A DNA stretch of 64,000 bases from Jiangella alkaliphila (GCF_900105925.1 NZ_LT629791.1:4186001-4250000); one strand, 5' to 3'. Positions 7,053-16,138 are shown, numbered from the stretch's first letter. Notes: generated from the letters alone by a model not told the origin. Numbers and translations: made by a program.

Positions 7053-8503
7053 AGCGACCTCCAGGTCCAGCGGCCGCCGAGCAGCGTCGCGGCGACGGTC
7101 ATCCCGCGCAGGCCGGGCTCGTCCGGCGTCGATGGATCGGCCTCGACGACGACGAGATCGGCCGGTTCGCCGGCGGCGAGCGCGGTGCGGCCGCGGGCGC
7201 TCGCGGCCAGCGCCGCCTCGACCGGCAGCCGCTGCTCGGGATGCCACGCCGCGCGTCCGTCGCGGTGCCGGTGGACGGCTGCAGCGACCGACACCCACGG
7301 GTCCAGCGGCGCGACCGGCGCGTCGGAGCCCAGCCGGAGGACGGCGCCGGCGGCGTGCAGCGACCCGTAGGCGAAGGCGTGCTCCGCATGGCCGGCCCAG
7401 TGCCGGTCGGCGACGTCGCGGTCATCCATGGCGTGCTCGGGCTGGACGCTGGCGACCACCCCGAGCCGGGCGAACCGGGGCACGTCCTGTGGCCGGACCA
7501 GCTGCGCGTGCTCGATCGTACCGGGGACGCCCAGCTCCTCGAACGCGTCCAGGACCTCGGTGTTCGTGCGGTCGCCGATCGCGTGCACGGCGGCGTCGAT
7601 GCCGTTCCCCGTGGCCGAGCGCAGCAGCCGGCGCAGCTCGGCCGGGCCGACGCTCTGGACGCCGTGGTCGCCGGTGCCGGGGTAGGGCTGCCAGCAGTAC
7701 GCCGTGCGGGTGTTGAGCGAGCCGTCCGCGACGACCTTGAGCGGGCCGACGCGCACCAGGCCGTGCTCGTCCAGCATGTCGCCGGTGCGGTGCCCGGCGC
7801 GGATCGCGGCGTCGAGCCGGGCCGGCCAGACGGCCGCGTCGACCCGCAGCGACGTGACGCCCGCCGCGACCCGTTCGGGCCAGAGCGCGAGGAGGTCGTC
7901 GTTCTCGAAGTCGACGATGCCGACGACACCCCTCGCGGCAGCGGCGTCGGCGGACGCGCGGACGGCGTCGACGTCCTGCCCCGCCTCCGCGTCGATGCGC
8001 TGCAGCGTCCCGATCCAGTCCGTCTCGCGCAGCAGCCCCGACGGCGGCACCGGCAGACCGTACCTGCGCGAGGCGGCGGTGTTCAGCCAGCCGCAGTGCA
8101 GGTCGCCGCTGACCAGCACGACCGGGGTGCCGGCGGCGGCGTCGTCGAGCAGCGCGACCGACGGCTCGTCCGGCCAGAGCGCGTCGCGGAACCCGTAGCC
8201 GATCAGCACACCGGCCGCGGCGCCGGCGGCCAGCCGGGTGCGCACCATCGCGGCGGCGTCGGCGGCGCTCTTGGCCGCGGCCAGGTCGAAGCGGTCGCGG
8301 GCGGCGACCCACTGGGTGAAGTGGACGTGTGCGTCCCACAGGCCGGGGCCGACGAACCGGCCGTCCAGGTCGACGACCTCCGCGTCGCGCGGCGCCGGCA
8401 CCGGAGTGCCGGCCGGGGTGACCGCGGCGAGCCGGCCGTCCTCGACCAGCACGTCGACGGGCTCGCCGCCGTAGCGGCGCCCGCCGCGCAGCAGCAGCGC
8501 CAT
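7049..8503 (-). CDS. amidohydrolase family protein (YtcJ-like)
   Basis: 484 aa. The start is a short beta domain, then FVGPGLWDAHVHF, the HxH metal site of the amidohydrolase superfamily. Further on are DAAVHAIGDRTN, IEHAQLVRPQD and LGSDAPVAPLDPW, which fit the remaining metal and acid ligands of the YtcJ/amidohydrolase-3 branch. Such enzymes cleave amides, formamides or lactams. Its place in a CoA-thioester operon is unusual; it might release the carbon skeleton from an amide precursor. Its ATG overlaps the CoA-transferase stop (TGATG). Confidence 0.85.
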   Translation of the reverse strand: MALLLRGGRRYGGEPVDVLVEDGRLAAVTPAGTPVPAPRDAEVVDLDGRFVGPGLWDAHVHFTQWVAARDRFDLAAAKSAADAAAMVRTRLAAGAAAGVLIGYGFRDALWPDEPSVALLDDAAAGTPVVLVSGDLHCGWLNTAASRRYGLPVPPSGLLRETDWIGTLQRIDAEAGQDVDAVRASADAAAARGVVGIVDFENDDLLALWPERVAAGVTSLRVDAAVWPARLDAAIRAGHRTGDMLDEHGLVRVGPLKVVADGSLNTRTAYCWQPYPGTGDHGVQSVGPAELRRLLRSATGNGIDAAVHAIGDRTNTEVLDAFEELGVPGTIEHAQLVRPQDVPRFARLGVVASVQPEHAMDDRDVADRHWAGHAEHAFAYGSLHAAGAVLRLGSDAPVAPLDPWVSVAAAVHRHRDGRAAWHPEQRLPVEAALAASARGRTALAAGEPADLVVVEADPSTPDEPGLRGMTVAATLLGGRWTWRSL

Positions 8504-9723
8504 CAGATCGCCCCCGCCTCGCGCAGCGCCGCGACGGCGTCCGCGTCGTAGCCGGCCAGAGCCGTCAGCACCAGCTCGGTGTGCTCGCCGAGGCCGCCGG
8601 CCCGCAGCGTCGTGTCGGCCGGCGTCTCGCTGAGCTTCACCGGCTGGCCGAACATGCGCACCTGCCCGAACTCCTCGTGGTCGACGCTGACGACCATCTC
8701 GCGCTCGGCCGTGGCCGGGTCGTCGACGACCTCGCCGACGCTCTTGACGGCGGTGAGCGGGACGGTGTCGCCGGCCAGCGCCTCGAGCTCGGCCTTCGTC
8801 CGGTCGGCGAACCAGCCGAGGACGATCGGGCGCACCCGCCGCTCGTAGACGTCCTGCTCGAACCGCTTGCGCATCGAGTCGATCTCCGGGTCGGCCGCGT
8901 GTTCTGGCGTCCCGAACAGCTCGCAGCTCAGCCGCCAGAACTTGTCGGTGTAGCCGCCGAAGAAGACGAAGCCGTCGGCGCAGGGGAACAGCTCGTACGG
9001 CCGCACCCACGGGTGCTGGTTGCCGGTGTGCGTGGCGACGACGCCGTCGACGGTGTAGTTGACGACGGCGTTCTCGGTGAGCGCGACGACGCTGTCGACC
9101 TGGGCGACGTCGACCAGCTGGCCGGCGCCGGTGCGCTCGGCATGCCGCAGCGCCATGAGCGTCCCCGTCACCGCGAAGAGGGTGGCGGCGAGGTCGCCGA
9201 TCACGGTGCCGACCCGGACGGGGACGCCGCCGGGCGCGCCGTTCATCGACCACAGCCCGCCGGCGGCCTGCGCGGTGCTGTCGAACGCGGGCTTGGTGCG
9301 GTTGCGGCCGGTCTGCCCGTAGCCGGAGATCGCGGTGTACACCAGTCGCGGGTTGGCCTCGTGCAGCACGTCGTAGCCAACGCCGAGCTTGTCCATCGTG
9401 CCCGGGCGGAAGTTCTCGATCACGATGTCGGCGCGCTTCGCTAGGTCGATCAGCGCCTGCCGGCCCGCCTCGGTGGAGAGGTCGAGGGTGATGCCGAGCT
9501 TGCCGCGGTTGTACTGCGCGAAATAGCCGCTCAGCTCCTCGTCGCCGTGGCGCAGGTACGGCGGGAAGCCGCGGGTCACGTCGGGGTCGCGCGGGTTCTC
9601 GATCTTGATGACGGTGGCGCCGAAGTCGGCGAGGATCTCCGCGCAGTAGGGCCCGGCCAGGACCCGGGACAGGTCGAGGACGACCACGCCCGCGAGGGCG
9701 CCGGTGCGGTGCGGCAGCGTCAC
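8503..9723 (-). CDS. CaiB/BaiF-family (class III) CoA-transferase
   Basis: 406 aa with LDLSRVLAGPYCAEILADFG at the start, the classic opening of formyl-CoA transferase/succinyl-CoA:acid transferases, followed by VIENFRPGTMDKLGVGYD and a PAFDSTAQAAGGL segment holding the likely catalytic Asp. It should move CoA between an acyl-CoA donor and a free acid, activating the pathway acid. Start GTG at 9723 with GGGAG about 8 nt upstream; it overlaps the HMG-CoA lyase stop by 4 nt. The acceptor acid may be the product of the lyase branch or the substrate itself. Confidence 0.9.
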   Translation of the reverse strand: MTLPHRTGALAGVVVLDLSRVLAGPYCAEILADFGATVIKIENPRDPDVTRGFPPYLRHGDEELSGYFAQYNRGKLGITLDLSTEAGRQALIDLAKRADIVIENFRPGTMDKLGVGYDVLHEANPRLVYTAISGYGQTGRNRTKPAFDSTAQAAGGLWSMNGAPGGVPVRVGTVIGDLAATLFAVTGTLMALRHAERTGAGQLVDVAQVDSVVALTENAVVNYTVDGVVATHTGNQHPWVRPYELFPCADGFVFFGGYTDKFWRLSCELFGTPEHAADPEIDSMRKRFEQDVYERRVRPIVLGWFADRTKAELEALAGDTVPLTAVKSVGEVVDDPATAEREMVVSVDHEEFGQVRMFGQPVKLSETPADTTLRAGGLGEHTELVLTALAGYDADAVAALREAGAI

Positions 9724-10706
9724 GTGAGAACTCCCGAGGGTCGGTCGGTGTCGGCCGCCGCGGCGAGCAGGGCCGTGGCGACGCGGGAGGCGACGGCGGG
9801 CCGGCGCAGCCGCTCGGCCATCCAGGCGCTGGTGCGGACGAGGGCGTCGAGGTCGAGGCCGGTCTCGATGCCGAGGCCGTGCAGCATCCACACGAGGTCC
9901 TCGGTCGCGAGGTTACCGGTCGCGCCGGGCGCGTACGGGCATCGTCCCAGGCCACCGGTCGACGCGTCGAACTCGGTGACGCCGGCGAGCAGCGCCGCGT
10001 GCACGTTGGCCAGCGCCTGGCCGTAGGTGTCGTGGCCGTGCAGCGCGATCGACTCTCGCGGCACGCCGGCCGCCCCGAGCGCCCCGATGACCGTCCCGAT
10101 CTGGCCCGGTGTGGCGACGCCGATGGTGTCGCCCAGCGAGATCGTCGCGCACCCGGCGGCGTGCAGGTCGGCCGCGATCCCGGCGACGGCGGCGGGCTCG
10201 ACCCGGCCCTCCCACGGGTCGCCGAAGGCCATCGACACGTAGCCGCGGGCCGCCAGCCCCGCGCGCCGTGCCGCCGCGGTGACCTCGGCCGCCTTGCGCG
10301 CGGCGGCGTCGCGGCCGGTGTTGAGGTTCGCCCGCGCGAACGACTCCGTCGCGCTGGTGATGACGGCGACCTCGGTGACACCGGCCGCGAGCGCGCGGTC
10401 GAGCCCGCGCTTGTTCGGGATCAGGCAGACCGTGCGGACGCCGCCCAGGTCGCCGTCCAGCTCAGTCAGCAGGTCCTCGGCGTCGGCGAGCGCGGGGATG
10501 ACGCCGGGCGGCACGAAGCTGGTCACCTCCAGGTTCCGGACGCCGGCGGCGGCGAGGCGGCGGCAGAACTCCGCCTTCACCGCGGTCGGCACGACGGCGG
10601 ACTCGGCCTGCAGCCCGTCGCGCGGGCCGACCTCGTACACCGTCACCTTCGGCGGCAGCCCGCCCGCGCCGGCGACCAGCGGCCGCGGCGACCACCGGGC
10701 CGTCAT
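9720..10706 (-). CDS. hydroxymethylglutaryl-CoA lyase
   Basis: 328 aa. The DRE-TIM barrel is clear: VYEVGPRDGLQ near the start (catalytic Arg/Asp), LHGHDTYGQALANV (metal-binding His pair) and a flexible GGLGRCPYAPGATGN loop that carries the catalytic Cys. The family splits HMG-CoA into acetoacetate and acetyl-CoA. It overlaps mvaA by 4 nt, so the product of the preceding enzyme is its substrate. ATG at 10706. Confidence 0.93.
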   Translation of the reverse strand: MTARWSPRPLVAGAGGLPPKVTVYEVGPRDGLQAESAVVPTAVKAEFCRRLAAAGVRNLEVTSFVPPGVIPALADAEDLLTELDGDLGGVRTVCLIPNKRGLDRALAAGVTEVAVITSATESFARANLNTGRDAAARKAAEVTAAARRAGLAARGYVSMAFGDPWEGRVEPAAVAGIAADLHAAGCATISLGDTIGVATPGQIGTVIGALGAAGVPRESIALHGHDTYGQALANVHAALLAGVTEFDASTGGLGRCPYAPGATGNLATEDLVWMLHGLGIETGLDLDALVRTSAWMAERLRRPAVASRVATALLAAAADTDRPSGVLT

Positions 10707-11971
10707 GACGCCCTCAGCTCGCGGAGCACCTGCTCCGCGTGCTCGACCCGGATCCGGCCGTCGGCGACCAGCCGGCCGGCGACCGCCGTCACCTCGTGGG
10801 GGAGCGCGCCGGCGGAGGCGGCGATCGTGCGGGCGTGCAGCGTCATGTGGCCGCGCTGGATGCCCTCGGTGGCCAGCGCTCGGCAGGCGGCGAGGTTCTG
10901 CGCGAGGCCGACGGACGCGATGACGTCGGCCAGCTCGGTGGCGGTCTCGATGCCGAGGATCGCCAGGGCGGCGCGGGCGACCGGATGGGCCCGGGTTGCG
11001 CCGCCTACCAGTCCGACCGCGAGCGGCAGCTCGATCGACCCGGCGAGGTTGCCGTCGGCGTCCTTCTCGAACCGCGACAGCGCCGAGTAGCGGCCGTCGC
11101 GGACGGCGTGCGAGTGGCAGCCCGCCTCGACCGCGCGGGTGTCGTTGCCGGTCGCGAGCACCACGGCGGTGACGCCGTTCATGATGCCCTTGTTGTGGGT
11201 GGCGGCCCGGTACGGGTCGGCCTCGGCGAACGCGGAGGCGAGCACGATGCCGTCGACGACGCCGGGGCCGCCGAGCAGCTCGGCGTCGAACACGGCGCGG
11301 GCCCGGGTGAGGCGCAGCTCGGCCTTGTTGCTGAGGATGCGCAGCAGCGGGCGCCCGCCGGCCAGCTCGGCCAGCCGGGGCGCGACCGCCTCGGCCATGG
11401 TGTTGACGGCGTTGGCGCCCATCGCGTCGCGCACGTCGACCGTCAGATGGACGATCACCTGGTCGCCCAGGCGGGTGCCGAGCACCCGCGCGTCGACGCC
11501 GCGCATGCCGCCGCCGAGTGAGGCGAGCAGCGGGTCCTGCGCGTCGGCCAGCGTCATGATCTCCGGCCCGGCCTCGAGGATGCGCGCCCGGGCGCCATGC
11601 GGGTCGACGACGTCGACCAGCTGCACCTGGGCGATCATCACCGAGCCGGTGTTCGACGTGTGGAAGCCGCCCTGCCCGCGGGCCATCCGGGCGGCGTTGC
11701 TGGCCGCCGCGACGACCGACGGCTCCTCGGTGGCCATCGGAACCAGCCGGTCGCGCCCGTTGACGATGAAGTTCGTGGCGACGCCGACCGGGACGGCGAT
11801 GGCGCCGACGACGTTCTCGATCAGATGGTCGGCCTGGTCGAGGCCGAGGCCGCGAACGGGGTCGAGGACGGCCAGGTCGTCGGCGGCGACCTCGGCGTGC
11901 TCCGCCACCAGGCGGCGCCGGTCCTCGACGCTGTGATCCCGCAGGCCCGGAATCCGGCTCGTCACGGCCAT
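10703..11971 (-). CDS. mvaA: hydroxymethylglutaryl-CoA reductase, degradative (class II)
   Basis: 422 aa, matching the Pseudomonas mevalonii class II enzyme rather than the longer class I. ENVVG (residues 52-56) binds substrate, Glu83 (in EEPSV) and Lys216 (in SNKAEL) occupy the catalytic positions, DAMGAN (182-187) binds cofactor, and the C-terminal QRGHMTLHAR holds the catalytic His (about 375). Class II enzymes in organisms that grow on mevalonate run in the oxidative direction, mevalonate to HMG-CoA. First gene of the operon, with GGGAG before the ATG; the adjacent lyase gene supports a breakdown role. Confidence 0.93.
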   Translation of the reverse strand: MAVTSRIPGLRDHSVEDRRRLVAEHAEVAADDLAVLDPVRGLGLDQADHLIENVVGAIAVPVGVATNFIVNGRDRLVPMATEEPSVVAAASNAARMARGQGGFHTSNTGSVMIAQVQLVDVVDPHGARARILEAGPEIMTLADAQDPLLASLGGGMRGVDARVLGTRLGDQVIVHLTVDVRDAMGANAVNTMAEAVAPRLAELAGGRPLLRILSNKAELRLTRARAVFDAELLGGPGVVDGIVLASAFAEADPYRAATHNKGIMNGVTAVVLATGNDTRAVEAGCHSHAVRDGRYSALSRFEKDADGNLAGSIELPLAVGLVGGATRAHPVARAALAILGIETATELADVIASVGLAQNLAACRALATEGIQRGHMTLHARTIAASAGALPHEVTAVAGRLVADGRIRVEHAEQVLRELRAS

Positions 11972-12031
11972 GAACGCTCCCTCGCTCCCGGCGGGCGGCC
12001 ACCTCCGTCGGTCGCTGGTGTCCGCGCGTCC

Positions 12032-12037
12032 ACGCTA
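12032..12037 (-). promoter_or_regulatory. possible -10 box for the mvaA operon
   Basis: A TAGCGT hexamer on the minus strand, about 60 nt upstream of the mvaA ATG. The same hexamer lies 6-7 nt before three other starts in this window. No good -35 is visible, so this is weak. Confidence 0.35.
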
Positions 12038-12068
12038 GGGGCCGCCGTGTGGTGCGGGTATGGGACGA

Positions 12069-14012
12069 TCACCCACGATCACGCCCTGGGCGTGGGTGGT
12101 TAGCCTGTCCGCCGGCCAGGCCGTGGGCGAGCTCGTCCAGCCTGACGGCCAGCGAGATGCGGAACAGCCGCTCGTCGTCGCGCCAGTCCGCACCGAGGAT
12201 GGTCGCGATGCGGTCCAGCCGCTGGAGCACGGTGTTGGTGTGGAAGCGCAGCAGCCGCGCGGTCCGCGTCGGACTGGCGTTGCACCGCACGAACGCGCGC
12301 AAGGTGGCGAGCAGCTCGGTGCCCTTCTCGGCGTCGTAGGCGCGGACGGCGCCGATGGTGGCGTCGAGGAACGCCGTCAGCGTGGCGGCGTCGGCGTCGA
12401 ACACCGAGGCGTAGGGCAGATACTCGTCGGTGCTCACCGAGCGGCCGGTCACGCCGATCGCCTCCAGCAGCCGCGCCGTCCGCGTGGCCAGGGTGAACCG
12501 TCCGCCCAGCTCGGCCGGCGAGGCCGCCGGCGCGGCGGTGACGCCGAGCACCGGGTGCGCCGTGTGCTGGGCGATCCGGTCGCGCAGCGTGCCGGCGTCG
12601 ATCGCCGTCCGGGACGAGTCGACGATCGCGGTGACGTAGCCGCGGCACTCGCCGACCAGCCCGTGCCCGCGCAGCAGCCGCATGAGGACGCGCTCGGCAC
12701 CGGCGCGGGCGCCACCGTCGACGGCGAAGACGTGCACGGTGTCGAGGTCGGCGGGCACGACGTCGAAGGAACGGGCCCGCCGGGCGATGTCGTCGCCGCG
12801 CTCCCGCCACGCCTCGAGGATGTCGGCGACCAGCCCGGACTGGAGCCGTCGCTCGGTGTCGGCGACGGCCTTGAGCTGCAGCTCGACCAGCGCGCACACT
12901 TGGGCGGCCCGCTCGACGGTGCGCCGGTCGACCGGCCCGAGCTCGAAGTCGCCAGGCCCGAGGAGCAGCGCGCCGAGGTCCTCCGAGCCCGCGGTGACGG
13001 CTGCAACGGCGCCGTCTTCGACGACGACGCACGGGCCCGAGGCCCGGCTCCGTTCGATCGCGGCGGCGGTCTCGCGGCCCAGCGCGACGGTGGTGTTGGC
13101 GGCCGCGCCGGCCGAGTCGGCGACGACGCGCGCCTCGGCGTCGACGATCGTGACGGTGCGCGACAGCGCGGCCGCCAGCGTCCCGGCGATCTGGCTGACG
13201 CCGCCGCCGCGCAACACCGCCTGCACCAGCTCCTGGTGCACCGTGTTGGCGCGGTCGCGCTCGGCGAGGTGCTCGGTGAGCCGGCTGAGCGCCCGGCGCG
13301 CCTCGTCCTCGGATCGGCGCAGGTGGTGCAGCATGTCCGCCGTCTGCAGGACGACCGACGCGTGGTCGGCGAGCGCGGACAGCACCGAGATCTGCTCCGG
13401 CGTGAAGACCGACTCGCGCCGCGTCGCCACGAACAGCACGCCGAGCACGTCGTCGCCGGTGAGCATCGGCACGCCCAGCAGCGACACCAGCCCCTCTGCC
13501 TCGACGGCGCGGTCGACGGTGGGCTCGTGGCGGGGCTTCGGGTAGGTGCCGTAGCGGCCCACCCACCGGGCCGTGCGCGACTCGACGATCTCGCTGACCA
13601 GGCCGCGGCCGGCCGGCACCAGCAGGTGCTGGAACTCCGGGCTGACCGCCCCGATCGTCGTGCGCACCCGCAGCTCACGCGTCGCCGGGTCGAGCACCGA
13701 GAGGTACGTGACGTCGCACCCCATGATGTCGTGCGCGCGGTTCACCAGCCGGTCCAGCAGCAGGTCGCCGTCGCGCACCTCGGCCAGCTCGCGGGCGCTG
13801 GAGAACAGTGCGGCGATCTCGTGCTCGCGGCGGCGCAGCCGCACGCTCTCGCCGTGCGCCCGGTGCACCAGGTCGGCCGCCCGGGCCGACTCGTCCTCGC
13901 GCAGACCGAGCCGCTCGAACGCTTGCGTCAGCTCCCGCGGCCCCGCCCCGACGTCGTCGATGACCGCGGAGACGATGGTCGCCACCGCCTGCACCGTGGA
14001 GGATTCGTCCAC
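12069..14012 (-). CDS. GAF-domain PucR-type transcriptional regulator
   Basis: 647 aa. An N-terminal helical part precedes a GAF domain (about residues 80-230, with ILGVPMLTGDDVLGVLFVAT-like core), then a central CdaR/GGDEF-like region, and a C-terminal PucR helix-turn-helix ending LRAFVRCNASPTRTARLLRF, then HTNTVLQRLDRI. I chose the GTG at 14012 because GAGGAGGGG lies just upstream; the open frame continues to 14492 but that extension has no domain. It is transcribed in the same direction as, and upstream of, the mvaA operon (65 bp or more beyond its promoter), and probably senses a pathway acid and controls that operon. Confidence 0.88.
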   Translation of the reverse strand: MDESSTVQAVATIVSAVIDDVGAGPRELTQAFERLGLREDESARAADLVHRAHGESVRLRRREHEIAALFSSARELAEVRDGDLLLDRLVNRAHDIMGCDVTYLSVLDPATRELRVRTTIGAVSPEFQHLLVPAGRGLVSEIVESRTARWVGRYGTYPKPRHEPTVDRAVEAEGLVSLLGVPMLTGDDVLGVLFVATRRESVFTPEQISVLSALADHASVVLQTADMLHHLRRSEDEARRALSRLTEHLAERDRANTVHQELVQAVLRGGGVSQIAGTLAAALSRTVTIVDAEARVVADSAGAAANTTVALGRETAAAIERSRASGPCVVVEDGAVAAVTAGSEDLGALLLGPGDFELGPVDRRTVERAAQVCALVELQLKAVADTERRLQSGLVADILEAWRERGDDIARRARSFDVVPADLDTVHVFAVDGGARAGAERVLMRLLRGHGLVGECRGYVTAIVDSSRTAIDAGTLRDRIAQHTAHPVLGVTAAPAASPAELGGRFTLATRTARLLEAIGVTGRSVSTDEYLPYASVFDADAATLTAFLDATIGAVRAYDAEKGTELLATLRAFVRCNASPTRTARLLRFHTNTVLQRLDRIATILGADWRDDERLFRISLAVRLDELAHGLAGGQANHPRPGRDRG

Positions 14013-14711
14013 CAGCCCCTCCTCGATATGGGTGGCGCCACCATACGACGCGCGCTTGGTGTCGGCGACGGTTGCTGTCTGTGAGGCGGCTGAGCCGGTC
14101 CGCGGACTCGTCTCGTTCGCCAATGCCCCGGATACATCGCCAAGGACGGGGTTCTCGATCTTGCGGTTCAGCTCCCTGACCCACTCGCGCACCGCGGGTG
14201 GGGCCGGCATCTCGTCGCCCGCCGCCCCTGGCCGGCGGCTGGCCACGCCGCTTCGACGAAGGCCGCGATCCACTTGTCCAGACGCTCGCGGATCGTCTGC
14301 CTTGGTCGGATCGTCCTCCGGATGGCTGACGAGATCCGGTTGAGATCGACCGGTGTATGCCGCTTCGACACCCGTGCCGCCGCCCAACTGCGAGGCCCGG
14401 TGGTGTACCTCGGTGTTGAACCGCGATCCTCGCAGCGCAGCATCCCTACGGCGGGCCGGCCTCTGACTTGAGCACGACGTCAGTTCGCCCACGAAGACGC
14501 AGGCGAGACCGCTCGCATACTCGCGGGCCTCGGCCAGCCCTGGAGTAAAGGAAACTCGTTCGGCTGCTGCTCCCCGCGGCGGGCGGACGACTCAGTATTT
14601 CCCGGTGCGGCAGTGCCGACATGCGCCGAGACACTGGCACAGTCTTGCTTCTCATGCTGCCCTTACACTCGGTGTACTCTTGAGGTACATCGAAAGTATG
14701 AGGAGGTTCGC
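14013..14711. other. intergenic stretch, left border of the accessory island
   Basis: No gene can be supported. Minus-strand open frames at about 14170-14440 contain short protein-like pieces (IRERLDKWIAAFVEAAW; in another frame PPAVREWVRELNRKI) that could be the remains of a decayed coding sequence. I cannot name it. The right end holds the promoter region of the gene at 14712. Confidence 0.4.
14673..14689 (+). promoter_or_regulatory. inverted repeat, possible operator
   Basis: TGTAC-N7-GTACA, a perfect interrupted palindrome 23 nt upstream of the ATG at 14712. The downstream protein has a winged-helix-like C-terminus, so self-regulation is conceivable. Confidence 0.4.
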
Positions 14712-15248
14712 ATGAGCGACCCAGAGATCGACGCAATGTCGGCGGTGGCGACCGCGATCGCCGACCTGGAGGAGGACCAGCGAGGCCGAGTACTCCGCTG
14801 GGCGGCCGAGCGCTACAGCGTCGCGCTCCCGAAGGGAGGGGTCGGGCGCGGCTCCTCCGACGGGGCGGCCGAGGACAGCGGCGGCGATGACGAGGGCGTG
14901 ACCCAGGACGAGATCACGTCCGAGGACCCGGACTTCGCGGACTTCGGCGACCTCTTCGCGGCGGCGGACCCGAAGACCAACGAGGACAAGGCGCTCCTGG
15001 CTGCGTACTGGCGGCAGGTCCACGAGGGCGAGGAGAAGTGGCAGTCCACCGCGCTGCAGAAGGACCTGCGCAACCTCGGCCACGCGATCCCGAACATCAC
15101 GGACGCTCTGACAAGCAATATCCGGAAGCGCCCCCAGCGCGTCATTCAGTTGCAGAAGTCGGGCAGCGCACGGCAGGCGCGCAAGACGTACAAGGTGACT
15201 CGCGAGGGTCTCGTCTACGTGCAGGGCATGCTCGGCCACGGCGGCTGA
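14712..15248 (+). CDS. winged-helix-like hypothetical protein, first gene of a putative defence pair
   Basis: 178 aa, ATG with AGGAGG 5 nt upstream. The N-terminal helix pair (MSAVATAIADLEEDQRGRVL) is followed by an acidic Gly/Ser-rich linker (about 45-85). The C-terminal 90 residues read like a winged helix: a helix around WQSTALQKDLRNLGHAI, a second helix (NITDALTSNIRK), and a basic wing (RKTYKVTREGLVYV). I know no function for the family. It is 4 bp upstream of the HEPN-like gene and surely co-transcribed. It might repress the pair or guide the partner to nucleic acid. Confidence 0.7.
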   Translation: MSDPEIDAMSAVATAIADLEEDQRGRVLRWAAERYSVALPKGGVGRGSSDGAAEDSGGDDEGVTQDEITSEDPDFADFGDLFAAADPKTNEDKALLAAYWRQVHEGEEKWQSTALQKDLRNLGHAIPNITDALTSNIRKRPQRVIQLQKSGSARQARKTYKVTREGLVYVQGMLGHGG

Positions 15249-15252
15249 CGCC

Positions 15253-16026
15253 GTGGGACTGGCGCCCCAGGACGCGTTCTCCGTCCTGCCCACCACGCTG
15301 CGGGATGACCTCCTCGACGCCTTCAACGAGATCGTCAAGAATTACCGCGAGCACAAGTGGGAGCCGTCGGAACTGAACGGCGGCAAGTTGTGCGAGGCGG
15401 TCTACACGGTCGTCGTCGGGTGGCTGGATGGCGGGAAGTATCCGGCCCGCGCGAGGAAGCCCAACCGCTTCCCGCAGACCTGCCTGGGACTGGAGCAGAA
15501 GTACGCGCAGGTCCCCGACAGCCGGTCGCCCCGGATCCTGATCCCCCGCATGATGGTCGGCCTGTACGACATCCGGAACAACCGCGGGGTCGGCCACGCC
15601 GGGGCCGAGGTGGACCCGAACCACATGGACGCGACCGTCGTGCTCTATACGGCGAAGTGGCTCATGGCCGAGTTGGTCCGCCTGCTGCACACGCTGCACA
15701 TTGACGAGGCCACGGCCATCGTTGATGCACTCATCGAACGCGAGGTCGCCTGGGTGTGGACCCGGGGCAACAAGAAGCGGGTTCTGCGCACTGGCATGAC
15801 CTGGAAGCAGCAAGCGCTCGTGCTGCTGCTGACGGAGGCCGGGGAGGTCGCTGAGACCAACCTCTTCAGGTGGCTTGAGCACCCGGGGCTCCCGAGTTTC
15901 CGCAAGGACGTCCTGAAGGCGCTGCACAAGGCCCGCCTGATCGACTACGACGTCGATAAGCGCACTGTGACGTTGCTGCCCCCGGGCGTGACGGCTGCCG
16001 AAGAGCTGGTCCAGCAAGGTGCGTGA
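15253..16026 (+). CDS. HEPN-like protein with C-terminal winged helix, putative defence effector
   Basis: 257 aa from GTG. Residues 100-120 (GLYDIRNNRGVGHAG) contain R108-x6-H115, the Rx4-6H motif of HEPN ribonucleases found in abortive-infection and toxin proteins. The surrounding helices fit an all-alpha HEPN fold. Residues 185-255 look like a winged helix (MTWKQQALVLLLTEAG; FRKDVLKALHKARLIDYD; TVTLLPPG). HEPN proteins usually cleave RNA once activated. Whether this one is active, and what the upstream partner does, is inference from motif and context. Confidence 0.65.
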   Translation: MGLAPQDAFSVLPTTLRDDLLDAFNEIVKNYREHKWEPSELNGGKLCEAVYTVVVGWLDGGKYPARARKPNRFPQTCLGLEQKYAQVPDSRSPRILIPRMMVGLYDIRNNRGVGHAGAEVDPNHMDATVVLYTAKWLMAELVRLLHTLHIDEATAIVDALIEREVAWVWTRGNKKRVLRTGMTWKQQALVLLLTEAGEVAETNLFRWLEHPGLPSFRKDVLKALHKARLIDYDVDKRTVTLLPPGVTAAEELVQQGA

Positions 16027-16080
16027 CGTCTTCCGACCCGCGTCATTCCGCCGCGACAGCGGCAGCGTGTCTAGAGGCGC

Positions 16081-16100
16081 GAGCAGCGGCTTCGCTGCTC
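16081..16100 (+). terminator. hairpin after the HEPN gene
   Basis: Perfect 8-bp stem GAGCAGCG / CGCTGCTC with a 4-nt loop, 55 nt past the stop at 16026. No T-tract follows, as is common in actinomycetes. Confidence 0.45.
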
Positions 16101-16138
16101 AAGGTCAGGCGTTTCGTTCATCGGAGTAGCCGTGGAGA

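Noticed and set aside
7049-10381. Minus-strand open frame of over 1100 codons spanning several genes
   Set aside because: Only its last 484 codons are the amidohydrolase; the earlier part is a GC-rich shadow of the CoA-transferase and lyase genes, which show full family motifs in other frames.
14390-14470. Possible tRNA or attachment-site fragment (GGTTCAAC on the minus strand)
   Set aside because: The flanking bases do not form a T-arm or acceptor stem, and no CCA end or cloverleaf could be built.
14013-14492. 160-codon extension of the GAF/PucR regulator
   Set aside because: No domain in the extension and a strong RBS directly before the GTG at 14012.
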